NCBI GenBank assembly: GCA_004352715.1
Contig: SCFE01000011.1
Span: 902,161-966,160, forward strand
Source: Hofstenia miamia
Lineage: Eukaryota; Xenacoelomorpha; Acoela
Reading direction: 5' to 3'
DNA length: 64,000 bases
The notes beneath the pieces are model-generated. The model was given only the letters and a program-made list of their open reading frames with translations, was not told where the DNA came from and made no database searches. This document shows positions 1 to 12,876 of this stretch, in pieces. Both the position numbers and the translations under genes were made by a program. Every line of letters starts with the position of its first letter. Within the stretch, counting starts at the first letter, position 1.

Positions 1-769
1 ACACTCTAAACTGCAATTTTTTTAATGTCTCGCAATATAAATCTTGGGTTTGTACATTAAATGACTATTGTTTGTATTATTCTTGTTTTCATCGACTTAG
101 CTGCAATTTTGAAGTAAATTAGTAACATTGCAAAATGGTGAATTTTGGATTTGGACATAATAAAATTAATAGAGAAATAATACCATAAGAAACTTGACTA
201 TTTAAACACTATAGCTATATAATGATTATAGTTGATGACAATTTTAGAAATTAGATTACTACAAAACTTACAAATGGCGAATTATCAACTTCCACTCATA
301 AACAAAGTCGGCACAGCAACGGATTTGCTTCTTGTGCGCGAACTACTGATACAAAAAGCAATCTATTTCAAACAAGATGGACATTATCAAAAAAATGAGG
401 CCCCTGCAAAGCCAAAATCCCGTCGATTTAGGTCCATTTTATGATTGTTGACAAAAACAATTTCTTGAATTTCCTGTATTAAAATTTAGTAGAATAGCAT
501 TTGATACTATTGGAATATTTCAAAGTTTTTCAATACATTGCTTTTAAGTTATATTCACTACATTTGAGTTGATCTGCATCCACTACATCGTAAGTGGTCC
601 TATTTTTCTAATACCTCAGTCCAAGATCGACCCTATCCTTCCCGGTATTTCGTATATATCTTTTTTTTTATTTCAAGAGAGTATTGAAGCACTTAAAATT
701 TTCAATTCTAAATAAAAAAAATAAATATTTTTAGGTCCTTGTTTATTTATTGTTATAACACTTATTTAC

Positions 770-878
770 ATTCGGATCGAAAACTAATTTTCTTCAAAAA
801 ATTCGGATCAGGATCATGAAGTTGCGGATCCGGATCGGATCGGATCCCAAAATTTTGGATCCGATTCCCTTTAATATT
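770..878. repeat. CGGATC repeat block
   Basis: CGGATC/GGATCCGG motifs are repeated around 771-778, 802-806 and 824-872. It could be one end of a hAT-type MITE whose other end was not found. No coding. Confidence 0.35.
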
Positions 879-1506
879 TAGCAAAGCAAATTAACAAATT
901 TAAAATTTAGTAATTGGCAAAGTTAATATATTGCGAAAATTAAAGCCCAATAAAGAATTTCACGTGTTGAGAAAGTATTAGACAAAGTTGTAGGCATGGT
1001 TAGGGGCCCAAACCTTGGATTATCCATTTGCAATGACATTGACGGTAAATTATGTTTTGTTGGAATTTAGTCAATATTTTGTTGATAGGAGAACTTAGTG
1101 TTATTTCTCTAGTTATTGACTAGTCGTGGCAGCAGGTGCTAATTTAAGCTGGAGGTGCATCCCTAGAATAATTCTTTAGATTACTTATGAAAATTTTGGA
1201 TTTTTTATCAAATTTTTAAATTTGTTATCAGCATTTTCGCAACTTTTTGTTAAATTACAAAAAATTCATACCACAATAGCGCTACTATACTTAGGTCCTA
1301 CTATCGTTCAATTTTTCGTCAAACTTTGATTGACAGAGCGGATACTCAAAGCTAATGGCAATATATGTGCTATTTTGCCTCTCAAAGCAATATTGCTACG
1401 AAAATTTAAATTTGAATTATTTTGGTTGACCGGATCTGCTTCCTCTAGTTAGCGGGCTAAGCACACTTATATTTGAATTTAAAAAGTTGGGTGCATGCCT
1501 TACAAT

Positions 1507-1965
1507 TTTTTAAAAATTGTTTCAAAATATAGGCCATTATTATTATCGAAAATGACGATGAGTCATTACACATATTTCACTAATCCCAATTACGATTGGA
1601 TAAGACATATGCACTGTAACTTTAACTATGCAACTTTTGTAGCAAAGGCTGAGAATGTGGAAATTATTAATTAGTGGTACTATATGTCACTTGAAATTCA
1701 TTAGATGACACGCACTCTTGCATTANNNNNNNNNNNNNNNNNNNNNTTTTTAAAAATTGTTTCAAAATATAGGCCATTATTATTATCGAAAATGACGATG
1801 AGTCATTACACATATTTCACTAATCCCAATTACGATTGGATAAGACATATGCACTGTAACTTTAACTATGCAACTTTTGTAGCAAAGGCTGAGAATGTGG
1901 AAATTATTAATTAGTGGTACTATATGTCACTTGAAATTCATTAGATGACACGCACTCTTGCATTA
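1507..1965. repeat. 219-bp direct duplication flanking a 21-N gap
   Basis: 1507-1725 and 1747-1965 read the same, separated by 21 N. This is most likely one locus assembled twice at a gap join, not a biological tandem repeat. Confidence 0.85.
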
Positions 1966-2231
1966 AAATAGTACACATAGACAGCAATAGATAAAGATAT
2001 TTCTGCTACAATTTCTGTACTGATGTTGATGAATCATCATTGAAAAAGTAAATGAATACGATGACAAAATACAAGTTATTTTCTTATAAGAAAGATATCA
2101 GATAAAGACAAATTGTCGACTGTTAATTGAAAGCTACATGCGGGGCCAAAGCATCGCCGTTTAACCTTTTGCTGTGGATTGACTCAACTAATAGGAACAA
2201 AGCCTTAGTTATATTACAGTATGCTGCATGC

Positions 2232-2571
2232 CAGACTTGTCAATGAGCCGAGCTTCTAACGAGCCGAGCTTGAGCACAGTATTTGATATACATCGAGCCC
2301 AAAACGAGCTATTTTAGGCAAAGCAAGGTTATAGTTCTGTTTGTTAATTTGATTATGGAGATTTTTCTTATTTTTTGCAGTCAGTATGCCTTTCTTATAA
2401 TCTTATTTGACAAATGTTTATTAAATAATAAGAAGAGCAATGTAAAAAATTCTTTGAGCACAATATTTTAAAAAAAATACCGAGCTAAAACGAGCCTCAT
2501 TCAAAGATTTTATGTGGTGAGCCGAGCCAAGCCGAGCTTGGAATTGTCGGCTCGTTGGCAAGTCTGCTCTG
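2232..2571. mobile_element. hAT-type MITE, GAGCCGAGC family, copy A
   Basis: Ends CAGACTTGTCAATGAGCCGA and (reversed) CAGACTTGCCAACGAGCCGA. GAGCCGAGC/GCTCGGCTC repeats fill the subterminal regions. CTGCATGC precedes the left end and recurs at 2572-2579, after an extra CTCTG next to the right end. No coding capacity. A partly deleted second version follows the single N at 2605. Confidence 0.82.
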
Positions 2572-2775
2572 CTGCATGCGCCATTAACTGGACAATATTT
2601 ACAGNTGGAGATTTTTCTTATTTTTTGCAGTCAGTATGCCTTTCTTATAATCTTATTTGACAAATGTTTATTAAATAATAAGAAGAGCAGAGCCGAGCCA
2701 AGCCGAGCTTGGAATTGTCGGCTCGTTGGCAAGTCTGCTCTGCTGCATGCGCCATTAACTGGACAATATTTACAG
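2356..2775. repeat. Duplicated sequence around a single N
   Basis: 2356-2604 recurs as 2606-2775 with about 79 bp missing from the middle. The single N at 2605 marks the join. The two versions look like long and short alleles of MITE copy A. Confidence 0.8.
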
Positions 2776-3399
2776 AATTTTGGCATGAGATTATATATTG
2801 AAGTGCTTCCGAAAGCATTCAGCAATCCTGGGATTGGGATTATCCAAGCCCAAGTCAAATACCAATCTTGTATTATACACCATTATGAATACGAAAACAT
2901 GGTAAAAAGTTGGTAACTCGTATTAAAAAGTTTTCTCTTACTCAAGTTATAAAACTTTTTGAAGTTGTTTCCATCGTTACTATAACAATTAAGATGATTA
3001 AAAAAAACCAGAAAATTACATCAGATTTACAGATATTTTAAGATACCTGTCTGGAAACATATTTAAAAATGTACAGGAGGCTTGGAAATCTGTTCCTGAG
3101 TTTCGTTCATGTATGTGTTCTGTCGTGTAACTTTTTGGTTTGGGGATGATTTCTTTTAGGGAATGATCAGTGAAATTTCAGTCAATTATTTGACATTTTG
3201 TTGTATAGTGCTGCATCTCTTGAAACCACAATTTCTGAGCAGAGATTAAACTTAGCAATGATATTACAATTTATGAATTTTTTTCGTTTTATCAAGAATG
3301 CGTATTACATTTGTTCCTCCCTAAACAGTAATGCAGTAAGTCAACTGAAAAAGAAAGGCTAGATAACATGATTTTTCATAATTTTTGGCCATCAGAAAG

Positions 3400-4620
3400 G
3401 GGAAAATTTATTGAAAGGAAGCTTCTTAATAAGGTAGAAAGTTCTGGTAAGTTTCTTGGCTAGATAACATGGTTTTTGAAACAAAGTTTGTCATCTAGAA
3501 TAACTCCCAATAAGATGATGGTGTTTTATTGTGTTATGGACAAAAACTGCGGTTGGCATTTCATGCGTGCGATTTTTTTCATTAAAAACAAAATTTCTTA
3601 ATTGAAACCAGTTTTAAATCTCCGCAATAGCAGCAGGCGCATCATCCTTGCCCATTTTGCCATGGACACAGCGTGCAATATCGTCTGCAAATTTAATTAG
3701 GCTTGCTTCTGATCTCGGAATTTGCATATCGTCATAAAAAATATTGAAAAGTATTGGTACCAAGATTATGCCTTGAGGAATACCAATTGGGGATACTATT
3801 GCTTCCAGTTTTGCTATTTTTTAAGTGAGCTATAAACTTGATAAAGAGTTGAGAATGGATTCGAAGTATCAGGAGCTAGTTGTAGTGGTTTTTGATAGAC
3901 AGAATCTGTTGAAATTTTGGTAAAAGCTTGTTAATTTCCTCGATCTTATATGTTATGGCTTGTTTTTCAGCAGGGTGTCCAGACATGTAATCGCACCATT
4001 TCTTAGCAGAGCAACATTTAATGTTTCTTATTTTTAACTTTATATAGATATATAAGATTCCATTGAGAATTTTTGACGAAAACTTGTGAAAAATAGTTTA
4101 TTGGTTTCTATGCTTTGCAGTTGACTTTCTTTGAATTAGGTGCTTAATACGATGCAAAATGTAGAAACGATATTTCTTCGAAATTTTGTCCATTTTGAGA
4201 GAACAATAGTATTCATAAATTCATTGAGTAATTGGCCAACCACTGCATTAGGATCATTTATGTGAGTAACTGAGCTGAAATCAAGATTATCAATAGGCTG
4301 ATTTCAATCAATCTTGTTTGCACGATTGTGATTTTTGAAATAGGCGAAATAAAGTTCAGGTTTTGACCTAGGTAACGAAATAACCAGTATACCAGAGTGA
4401 TCAGTTATAACCGTCAAAGGTTTGGTTTGAACATCATGTAGTAATTCGGATCATTGAAGAAAAGAAAATCAAACTGATTTCCACCATGAGTACTTCCTCT
4501 AAAAACACTGAGACAGGTGCTATCTAAATCATAGATGTTGGCACAAGCTGTAAAAATTGCATTTGGACTATTGAATCACCAATATGAGAGATGTATTCTT
4601 GTTCTGTGCAAATAAATGGT
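3400..4620 (-). pseudogene. Degenerate non-LTR retrotransposon (Jockey/CR1-like endonuclease and reverse transcriptase)
   Basis: In broken frames the minus strand reads, from about 4600 down: an endonuclease-like part with THGGNQFDFLFFND and ITDHSGILVIS, a connecting part, then reverse transcriptase boxes GIPQGIILVPILFN and LIKFADDIA near 3790-3650, followed by NWFQLRNFVFNEKN. These match the order of domains in Jockey/CR1 LINEs. Several stops and frame changes show it is dead. The catalytic pair in the FADD box is still present. Ends are not defined. Confidence 0.75.
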
Positions 4621-5770
4621 GGATAATAATGGAGTGCATGTACATGCACGGAACAAATATATGAAATTGGAGAACAAAGCTCTATGAAATAAAATTTCTT
4701 TTAGTCATTTATCTTAATATGAAATTTGCTTTTGCTAACTTTAAGTTTAGGTAGTTTAATTTTATGCAATTTATTCTTGCAATCTTGTTAGAAGAATTGA
4801 AGCAAAGTAATTAACGAATATTATATCAAATATTTGACAAATGAAATGTAATTAGTTTAACATAACTTGAGAAAAATAAATTGTTGTCAATTCTAAATTC
4901 AATAGCGCTTCAAATGCGTTTGTTTTCGAGCATTCAGAATTGCACTGAGGAGCTTTTTTATCTTATTGGGTGTTTTGACTGCAGCTCGATATTCAAATAC
5001 AAGCAACATTGATAAAACTTCTGAAATTATAATTTACAACTTTAATGTGTAAGCATGAATGCAGCAATCAATTGCTAAGTATAATTTTTGCAATATTTCA
5101 AATTACTAATTACTTTAAGTGTGGCAAGGGACCAATACTTAGAATTGTAGATATAGTAATTATATTGTACATTAAGAAATTAAAATCAAAAACTTACAGT
5201 ATTTTCAGGTTCGACTAAATATCGAATAGCGTTATTACAATTCTCTATTTTAAAATCTCTCGTATATGAACATATGATTAACGTTATCGTATATCTAAGT
5301 ATTAGCAATTTCAATTATTATAAGGTTATATTAACTCACAAATAATTACCGCAATCATGTTCATTTATTAAAGTTAAAATTTTTAAATTCAAATATTTTC
5401 TAAATTTTGCTGTTGCTTGTATTTAAATATCGAGCTGCAGTCACAACCTCTTATTGCTACAGCCGCTTCTCAAATTTGGATCCCAAAAAAACATTTCACG
5501 TCTTATGATGGAAAATTTCAATTTTTTGCATGATTCGGCTTAAATTACAGAACAGTAAAATGTACATTTAATATTTTTCACATTTTCATATGAAATCAAT
5601 AATGAATTTCAGACGTTGACATAACAAAATTTTAATTATATTTTTAATTTTATAATCTATTCTTAAAAAATCGACAGGCATTAAGAAAACATTAAAAATT
5701 TAATTCACAGTGTAAACGAACAAATTAGGAGTGTATTTTCAGATAACAAACAACAAGAATTTCATGGTAT
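4621..5770. other. No feature recognised
   Basis: AT-rich with many stops in all frames; no repeat end, RNA gene or exon signal that I can support. Confidence 0.6.
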
Positions 5771-5921
5771 TTATATGTGACAACAAATAATTATTGTCAG
5801 TCCAACAAGGATCAATGGAACGGCGGTTAGTATAGTGTCATGCCAATACTCTTCCCAAAGACCAACCAACAAAACAATGAGTCCAATAGCTAAGGCAGCG
5901 TTTCTATACATTCGATGCTTT
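5771..5921 (-). CDS. Isolated terminal exon encoding a two-helix membrane tail
   Basis: A strong acceptor (ctatcattttgcag) is followed by 49 open codons and TAA. The peptide has two hydrophobic helices (ALAIGLIVLLVGLW and TILTAVPLILVGLTIII) joined by EEYWHD. The first base completes a split codon, so the upstream exon must end two bases into a codon. It therefore cannot follow PQ-loop exon 2, which ends in phase 0. The general layout resembles the two-helix last exon of the PQ-loop gene. Its upstream exons were not identified; the ORF at 11049-11679 is the nearest candidate partner. Confidence 0.5.
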
Positions 5922-6818
5922 CTGCAAAATGATAGTTCTTAAGATTGTCCTCGTGATTTCTACCAAAATTGAATTTTTATATCAAAATTCAAGTTCCATA
6001 TTAAGACTCTGCAAACCACCTATGCATTTAGAAAATTCAATGAAACTTGTCATAAAAGCAGGTAATTGATTTCATGTGTTAGTATACAAACAATACTTAT
6101 GAAATAATTTTTACACTTAAGATCTGACTACTTTTTACAGAATGTTCTGAAGGACACCAGTGGCCCATAGAATTAAGGTTACATACCTAAGCTCTATCTA
6201 AGTGATTTCAGGTGTATTTAAATAATTCTTTGGACAGCCTCTTTCTCTAGTTCGATTGTCAACTGCAATTTGTAGTATTTGACTCATTCAATTCGACGTC
6301 TATTTGCAAATTATTCTTTTTCATACAAAACATTACAATTAAAATTTTTCAACAAATTTTTGATATAATTATCAATAACTGAGCTCTAATTTATGAACTT
6401 TAAAATTATTGCTTTTAACATGCATTCTTGACACTAAAATATCTCATTGAAAAGAATTTCAACTAAACAGTTTTTTCATATTCATTAGCGTGTAGTTTTT
6501 TTTTCTCGATAATAGTAAATAGATTGAAGACATTATGAAATTGCTTGACAGGTATATTTACTAAAAAAATACTTCAACAAATAGAATTCATTAATATGTT
6601 AATAAATTTGTTAAGGATCTGCAAGTTAAGGCCGCTAATTGATAGTTTATTACCTGAGCTGAAAAATTCGATTCAATTATCAATTAGCAGTATTGTCAAA
6701 AATTTTTTCAATAGTGCATCTTATCAAGCGGCTTCCACGCGACAGTTTCTGGGACCGTACCTACAATGAAAGCTAAGCTACAAGCTAGAAGAAGGTACCA
6801 CTTGTGTACTTTGTGCAT

Positions 6819-7500
6819 CAGACTTGTCAACGAGCCGACATTTCCAAGCTCGGCTCGGCTCGTTTAAATTTTGTGTAAGTTCGGCTCGTTTCGGCTCGTC
6901 ACATAAAATTTTTGAATGAGCCTCGTTTTAGCTCCCTATTTTTTTAAATATGTTGTGTTCAAAAAATTTTTTACATCGCTCTTCCTATTATTTAATAAAC
7001 ATTTCTTAAATAAGATTATAGGAAAGGCAGGCATACTGACTGCAAAAAATAAGAAAAATCTCCATAATCAAATTAACAANNNNNNNNNNNNNNNNNNNNN
7101 NNNNNNNNNNNNNNNNNNNNNNNNNNNNNNNNNNNNNNNNNNNNNNNNNNNNNNNNNNNNNNNNNNNNNNNNNNNNNNNNNNNNNNNNNNNNNNNNNNNN
7201 NNNNNNNNNNNNNNNNNNNNNNNNNNNNNNNNNNNNNNNNNNNNNNNNNNNNNNNNNNNNNNNNNNNNNNNNNNNNNNNNNNNNNNNNNNNNNNNNNNNN
7301 NNNNNNNNNNNNNNNNNNNNNNNNNNNNNNNNNNNNNNNNNNNNNNNNNNNNNNNNNNNNNNNNNNNNNNNNNNNNNNNNNNNNNNNNNNNNNNNNNNNN
7401 NNNNNNNNNNNNNNNNNNNNNNNNNNNNNNNNNNNNNNNNNNNNNNNNNNNNNNNNNNNNNNNNNNNNNNNNNNNNNNNNNNNNNNNNNNNNNNNNNCTG
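6819..7500. mobile_element. hAT-type MITE, GAGCCGAGC family, copy B (contains a gap)
   Basis: The left end CAGACTTGTCAACGAGCCGA is preceded by TTGTGCAT (6811-6818). The right end is almost wholly inside a 418-N gap, but the three bases after the gap are CTG and are followed by TTGTGCAT (7501-7508), a perfect 8-bp target duplication. Internal sequence is shared with copy A in the reverse direction. Confidence 0.85.
7080..7497. other. Assembly gap (418 N) inside MITE copy B
   Basis: All N. The flanks show it removes most of the right half of a MITE. Confidence 0.95.
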
Positions 7501-7508
7501 TTGTGCAT

Positions 7509-9551
7509 ATAGGGTTGTGATGGTCGTGAAACTTTTCTGCTTAGTTTTAGTTAACAGACGCCGCCACAGTGGAAACATTGTTGGCAAGATATCAGGTTGT
7601 GATCGTGATTGTGCGCAAGCCACCAAAAATTAATTCTCCGCGTTTTTATAAACATAAAATTACTTTGCTACATTCTTCCGTTAATTGCAGCTATTATTTA
7701 GGCAAATTCAGTTAAGAATATTAGAAAAGCGTGGCATCAACCTTATAATGGCGTATGTTAGACCACTTTTACGCACGAAAGAGAAAGCAATTAATTTTTC
7801 GTCCTGAAAACCAAGATCATAAAGGTTTCCGACAATATATGCAAGTAAAATTGTGTGTGACCATTTTGAAGGTTCTTTTGATTTTAAAAAAGTTCATGAA
7901 AATGAGAAAAATTGAATTTCACACATGCCCGACTTGCTTATAATTTTCGTAGCAACACAGTTGTTTAATGTCATCATTTAATTTTCAGTAATAAAAGTTG
8001 TAATGCTTCCATTATATTGAATTTAAGTTTTATGTCTTGGATTAGTGATATATTATAATTTATTTTTGCAATTTCATTAAAATTACCTACATGTATATGC
8101 AAGAGGCCTAGGTATTGGGATGTTGTCCGCTATCACCAAATACCGCATGAATTTTTAATTTACTGGTCACCAACACATTAAAACTAGTATTCTCTTAAAG
8201 AAGATGCTGTTGAAGCCAAATGGTCTTGAAAGAAGTGAGAGTTTAAAACATATCTAAATTGAATCTGTACTGATAATGCGACTAACATTCTAATCGTAAC
8301 CTTTAACCTTTTGTGTTCTGATGCCCTAACTCTGAGAAAATATCCAGTCGAGTCTCCAATATCAAACTCTGGAAAAATAGACTGGCCGGTTACCACCGGT
8401 TAAGGAAAAGCCCTGCCTGTTCAGTCAGTTAACAAAAATCCTGACCAGTTCCAAATTTGGGCATGTCCACATCCTGTCTCTTATACACATCCTCAGCAAA
8501 ACGATAAAAGAAACAGCCTCTTTAGCATGTTAAATTTCATAAACATTTGGTTTTAATTAGTGATATGAATTTATTGATAATGAAAATATATAACGAATAC
8601 TTTATGCAACATGACTTTTAATAGATTTTTCATTATAAAGATTCCAGGTGAAACATTAAATTCAGTTTGTTCTTGTAAAGAATAGTTATGTTAACGCTGT
8701 TAAATTTCAAGTTTTTGTGTAGGAAATGCAATTATGCATATTTTAACGTGAAATTGTCGAAATTTAACCGAATATCGAACACCACATAAAATTTAATTCT
8801 ATATTGATTGATTAATAATCATTAAATCAAGTATTTAGTTCAGAAATTCCAAAAAACTTTCAGAAGCTGTATCGAGGGATATTTTTGTTACAAAATGCTA
8901 ACATATAGTAGTATCTTCCAAATATTGTTGTCACGGATACCGGATGCGACATTTCATTTAGTAAAATTGGCACTAGGATGTAATATATTCAATTTCGATG
9001 ATCTATATGACATCACAACTAAAAAAAAGTTTATTAAATGGGATAAATTCAAGTTCTGTGATGAAATTTGCCCTTGATATTACTTAAAGCAATTATCAAT
9101 TAATGTGGAACAGCCAATCTGTCATGATTTGTTTTTGCAGGCCCAGCCATAAGCATAAATCAATGCAGAGAGTCACTCAAAATACTCATTCCTCTTTCCA
9201 AATACTCTATTTCAGAATTTTACAATATAAGGATTAGTTTGGCTGATGCAGAATGTGAGTCACTTAAACTACCCGAAAACAATCAAAAGTACTGGTCTCA
9301 GAAGAAAATTTTAAATGTTTCCAGAGAATTCGTTTTTTCGGTTTTTTTCTCGCAGCATAATAGCAGTGGAAGACATTTCTGCAATATTCTATTCATACAT
9401 GTCTATATATATGGATATACATTATAACATCTTAGCTAAATTTCTATATTGCCATGGATATCTAGAAAAAAAGCTATATTTTGTTCAAGACATTACATAA
9501 GTGTTTCCCTAAAAGAAAATTTCAAAGTTTTTAAAGAAAAGTATAAACCCC
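7509..9551. other. No gene recognised
   Basis: Short frames only (for example 8184-8396 and 8895-9077). The only notable item is the Tn5-end match at 8474-8491. Confidence 0.6.
8474..8491. other. 18-bp match to Tn5 transposase mosaic end (library adapter sequence)
   Basis: CTGTCTCTTATACACATC equals the first 18 of 19 bases of the Tn5 mosaic end complement used in tagmentation libraries. The 19th base differs. Residual adapter in the assembly is the likely explanation. Confidence 0.7.
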
Positions 9552-9663
9552 NNNNNNNNNNNNNNNNNNNNNNNNNNNNNNNNNNNNNNNNNNNNNNNNN
9601 NNNNNNNNNNNNNNNNNNNNNNNNNNNNNNNNNNNNNNNNNNNNNNNNNNNNTATAAGCCTCT

Positions 9664-9704
<41 letters not shown>
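9552..9704. repeat. 101-N gap followed by a (TA)n tract
   Basis: N at 9552-9652, then (TA)n at 9668-9704. YIYIYI-type open frames here are repeat products. Confidence 0.9.
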
Positions 9705-9710
<6 letters not shown>

Positions 9711-9867
9711 ACATGTAAATGACATTGAAGAAATATTGAATTACTTGGAGGCTCTAGTAATGAAAAAAACAATCTCGTGCCGGCAGATTTGAAATAATAG
9801 CAAATTTTCTGGTGACATTAATATGCAATAATGAAATGAATCGGGAAGACCTGCTTTCGATTAGCTA

Positions 9868-10612
9868 CGACCCAAACAAAAAAATGATTAAATTTTACCT
9901 AAAAACAAACCGTTATTTTATAACCAAAATCGTTATAAAATCGTTTTTTAACGTTAATTTTTGGTTAAGTGTCCAGTCAAAAACCGGTTTTTAACCAATA
10001 AAAACCGGTTTTCTGAAACCAAAATTAAACCAAATTTTAACGATATTTACGACAAATTATTCTTTCGATTTTGAAATATATGCACGGAATACCGAATTAA
10101 TTTTGCATTGTAAACAATTCTTTTAGTTACTTTTTAGAACCCTGCAGTCTTGCAACCATTATACCATTGCAATCACCTTTTCAAAGTGCATTAATGTTTA
10201 CGACAATTTGGCGTTCATTTATACAAAGTCATTTACACCAATAACTTACTTAAACTTACTTCTCATACATGCATATTTAGTAAAGATTGCTTCTGCTATA
10301 TATCATTATTATAAATTTATAACATTGACACAATATTTATTAAACTTGTAGAAAATGAAGTAAATCACACATTTCTGAAGAATAATATGTTTCCGAAATC
10401 TATTTTTAAAGGTTTGATTAAATGAATTATTATTACTTTTATAGAATCAATTTATGAATAAATTAATTTGACTCTAATGTTGATTAACCAAAAAATAACC
10501 ATTTAAATACCAAAACTGTTTTCTTCATTAAATAACCAAAAATTAACCAAAACTATTTTCGTTACAAAATGACCAAAATTAACGGTTTTTTTATTAACCA
10601 TAACCGTTAGCG
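9868..10612. repeat. AACCG/AACCAAAA-rich repeat, probable MITE
   Basis: Copies of AAACCGGTTTTTAACC, ATAACCAAAA and similar motifs occur at 9868-10030 and again at 10490-10612, with a motif-poor AT-rich middle. This is the subterminal-repeat layout seen in the hAT MITEs in this window. Terminal repeats and target duplication were not identified. Confidence 0.45.
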
Positions 10613-11048
10613 TCGCACATTTTTTACTTGGGGAACCACTTTACTGGTAAAATTGTAAATAAGTTTCTTGTGATGAATTACTTTTCAGACTTGTCGTAAA
10701 TTAGATGCAGATCAAAAACAGGATTGGTTCTAAAATTTCTAAAAAATCGAAGTTTAGTTATTTTCTGAGAAGATTTAAATTTTATACAATTCAGCATGAT
10801 ACTAAAAAGCTTATTTTTTATGTACAAGTGTTTTGATAGGTTCGGGTGAAAGCCTTTTTCAATTAATTGGAGCATGTCGGGTAACTTAATGACATTGATA
10901 GTCATTCCTTATTACATGCATATTTTTTTAATTGATAATAAAATTTCTATTAACAAACAAAATTCCAAACTGCTAAAGTTAAACACTGTTTTGTAACTTG
11001 ATTGATGTAACACAAATTTGAATTTCTGGATTAATTGAAGCGGGTTGA

Positions 11049-11679
11049 TTAGAGAATTTCTGGAGGTTCATTCACTATTACTGAGGCAAAGAATGATGTA
11101 CCAAATAGTGCCAAAAACAGACCAAGCACAGCTGTGAAATGAGGTTTCCCTCCAATCTGCACAATGAAAGGCATTAGTGGTACAATTAAATGTGGAAGGA
11201 CTAAACTAAATCCGTATTCGAGTTGGTAAAAATCGAGGTAAATCTGTCGTTAGCATATTGTTCATCATCGAGGCCAATACATTGACTATAATCAGCATAG
11301 TGATGTAAATTGGTGGCTTTGGACACATGAAGAGAATTGATAATAGTCCAAGTATGATAAGACTCCATATTGTGCCATACTGGTAAATTTGGGTACGAAA
11401 TATAAATATTCCAACCAGAATGTTGCTAATTACTTCCCTTCCAGTTAATGATGCAATTCCAATATAATCAATTTTTTTTAGCTGGTAACATTTGGATGTA
11501 AAATTCGTATAATGATTTCCACTGTGACATACATCATGTCCATTTCCAAAGTGCTGGAACACTTCTGTTGTTAAGTACACCATGCTTAAGGCCCCCACAT
11601 GCACAGTTGTTAGTATCACTTCATATCCCAAGAGAAAGGTTCCAAGATGCTTCTGCTGTAATTGAGCAGTGGGCTGCAT
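11049..11679 (-). pseudogene. Multi-pass membrane protein ORF with one frameshift, possibly TMEM8-like
   Basis: The frame from ATG at 11679 runs to a stop at 11206 (157 aa). A second frame, open from about 11259 down to 11049, carries on with two more hydrophobic helices (around SLVLPHLIVPLMPF and TAVLGLFLALFG). Joining them needs a one-base shift near a run of five T at 11227-11231, so this is either a base-calling/assembly indel or a broken gene. The joined product would be about 210 aa with roughly six TM segments. The segment VYLTTEVFQHFGNGHDVC followed by KCYQLKKIDYIG loosely resembles the TMEM8/myomaker group, whose members are about 220 aa, but the match is weak and from memory. No good GT donor was found near the frame change. 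There may be upstream exons; acceptor-like cag sites occur at the 5' end. Confidence 0.45.
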
Positions 11680-12367
11680 TCAACTGTTTTGTGCAAGACA
11701 ACTAGTGCATAGCAACGCATTAAATTTTCCCAATACCGGCTAGATATTTGTGTGATAAAATATTGCCGCTCTCAAGTCTAATTTCCATTAAGATTAGTGT
11801 GTCTTGAACACTAGCTTGTACTCAATAAAAGACATTTTTTCAACATCTTCAGCCTGAATCGTAAAACTTTTTGCATTGTTTGAAAAGGGTATCCGTTTGA
11901 GATCAAGCTAGTTTAGTAAATTATCAGAGGCCGATCTGGAGATATTCGTTTTGTTGCTGTTATATTGTCCTCTAGCATTTGAATAAATTCATTTTGCTAG
12001 TTTTAATTTTTGATTTGGTCTTACCCATATCAAATATTTCTTAAAAGTAGTTTCTTCTACGGGCCCAAATAAACAAATCAAGTCGATTTTGGTCCAAAAA
12101 GCTTGACCCGTTTTCTGGCCTGTTGTACCATTAATAGAGCCCTAACTGGACATTACTAAAGTACGAATTAAATTTAATCTCAAATTATGTTTGAAGATTT
12201 TAGAAAATGTATTGATTTAATCATGTCAAAAATTCTTCCTTGGCATCACCATAAGCATATTATTTGCAGAAGGATAAACATTTAAGAACTTGTAAATCCT
12301 TCAAAAGCCATTTTTGTATGTTCTTGAAAGATAGTTAATTGTATTTCCTTATTAGCACTTACTATAA

Positions 12368-12671
12368 GAGAAGTGATCCAAATACAATACGCTAACAAAT
12401 GAAAATGCAACCGTAAACAACAATTCTAGCTTCAAATGCCTGCATACGCTTAATAAATTTATTTGCATAGATATATTTGAAGAAATATGCAGAACCTAAA
12501 TGTGTCAAAGTTATTTGTAATAACATTTGCGGAAAAACACGCCTTTAACGTAAACTTCATTTTTAGCGAATTAATTTTGATTGAAAGTTAACGATTTGGT
12601 TTACGGTCATGTTAACGTAAAACACCATTTGTTAACGGTGTTGTTAACGTATTGAATTTGGATCACTTCCC
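12368..12671. mobile_element. PIF/Harbinger-like MITE, copy 1
   Basis: 304 bp. Left end GAGAAGTGATCCAAAT, right end (reversed) GGGAAGTGATCCAAATTC, flanked by TAA on both sides. A 3-bp TWA duplication with GGG ends is typical of PIF/Harbinger elements. GTTAAC is repeated near the right end. It lies about 200 bp past the PQ-loop stop codon. Nearly the same sequence occurs at 34088-34390. Confidence 0.82.
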
Positions 12672-12876
12672 TAATCTATATATTGGGAATTTATCTAGGA
12701 CAAGTGATCTAATTATTTTGGCAGCCACAATTTTACACCTTATATTAGAAAATCGTGATAAATAAGTTCATCGGGACTGTATGTTACTTATCAACTCGAT
12801 AAACATCTTTGCTTACATTTAATATACTTAGTCATATGCAATGTTTTTCTCAGTCTATCAATTATCCAACTGCATC

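Larger units (their letters stand above)
1..2223. other. No gene recognised
   Basis: AT-rich sequence apart from the CGGATC block and the gap duplication listed separately. The 70-aa frame at 232-444 has no recognisable motif. Confidence 0.6.
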
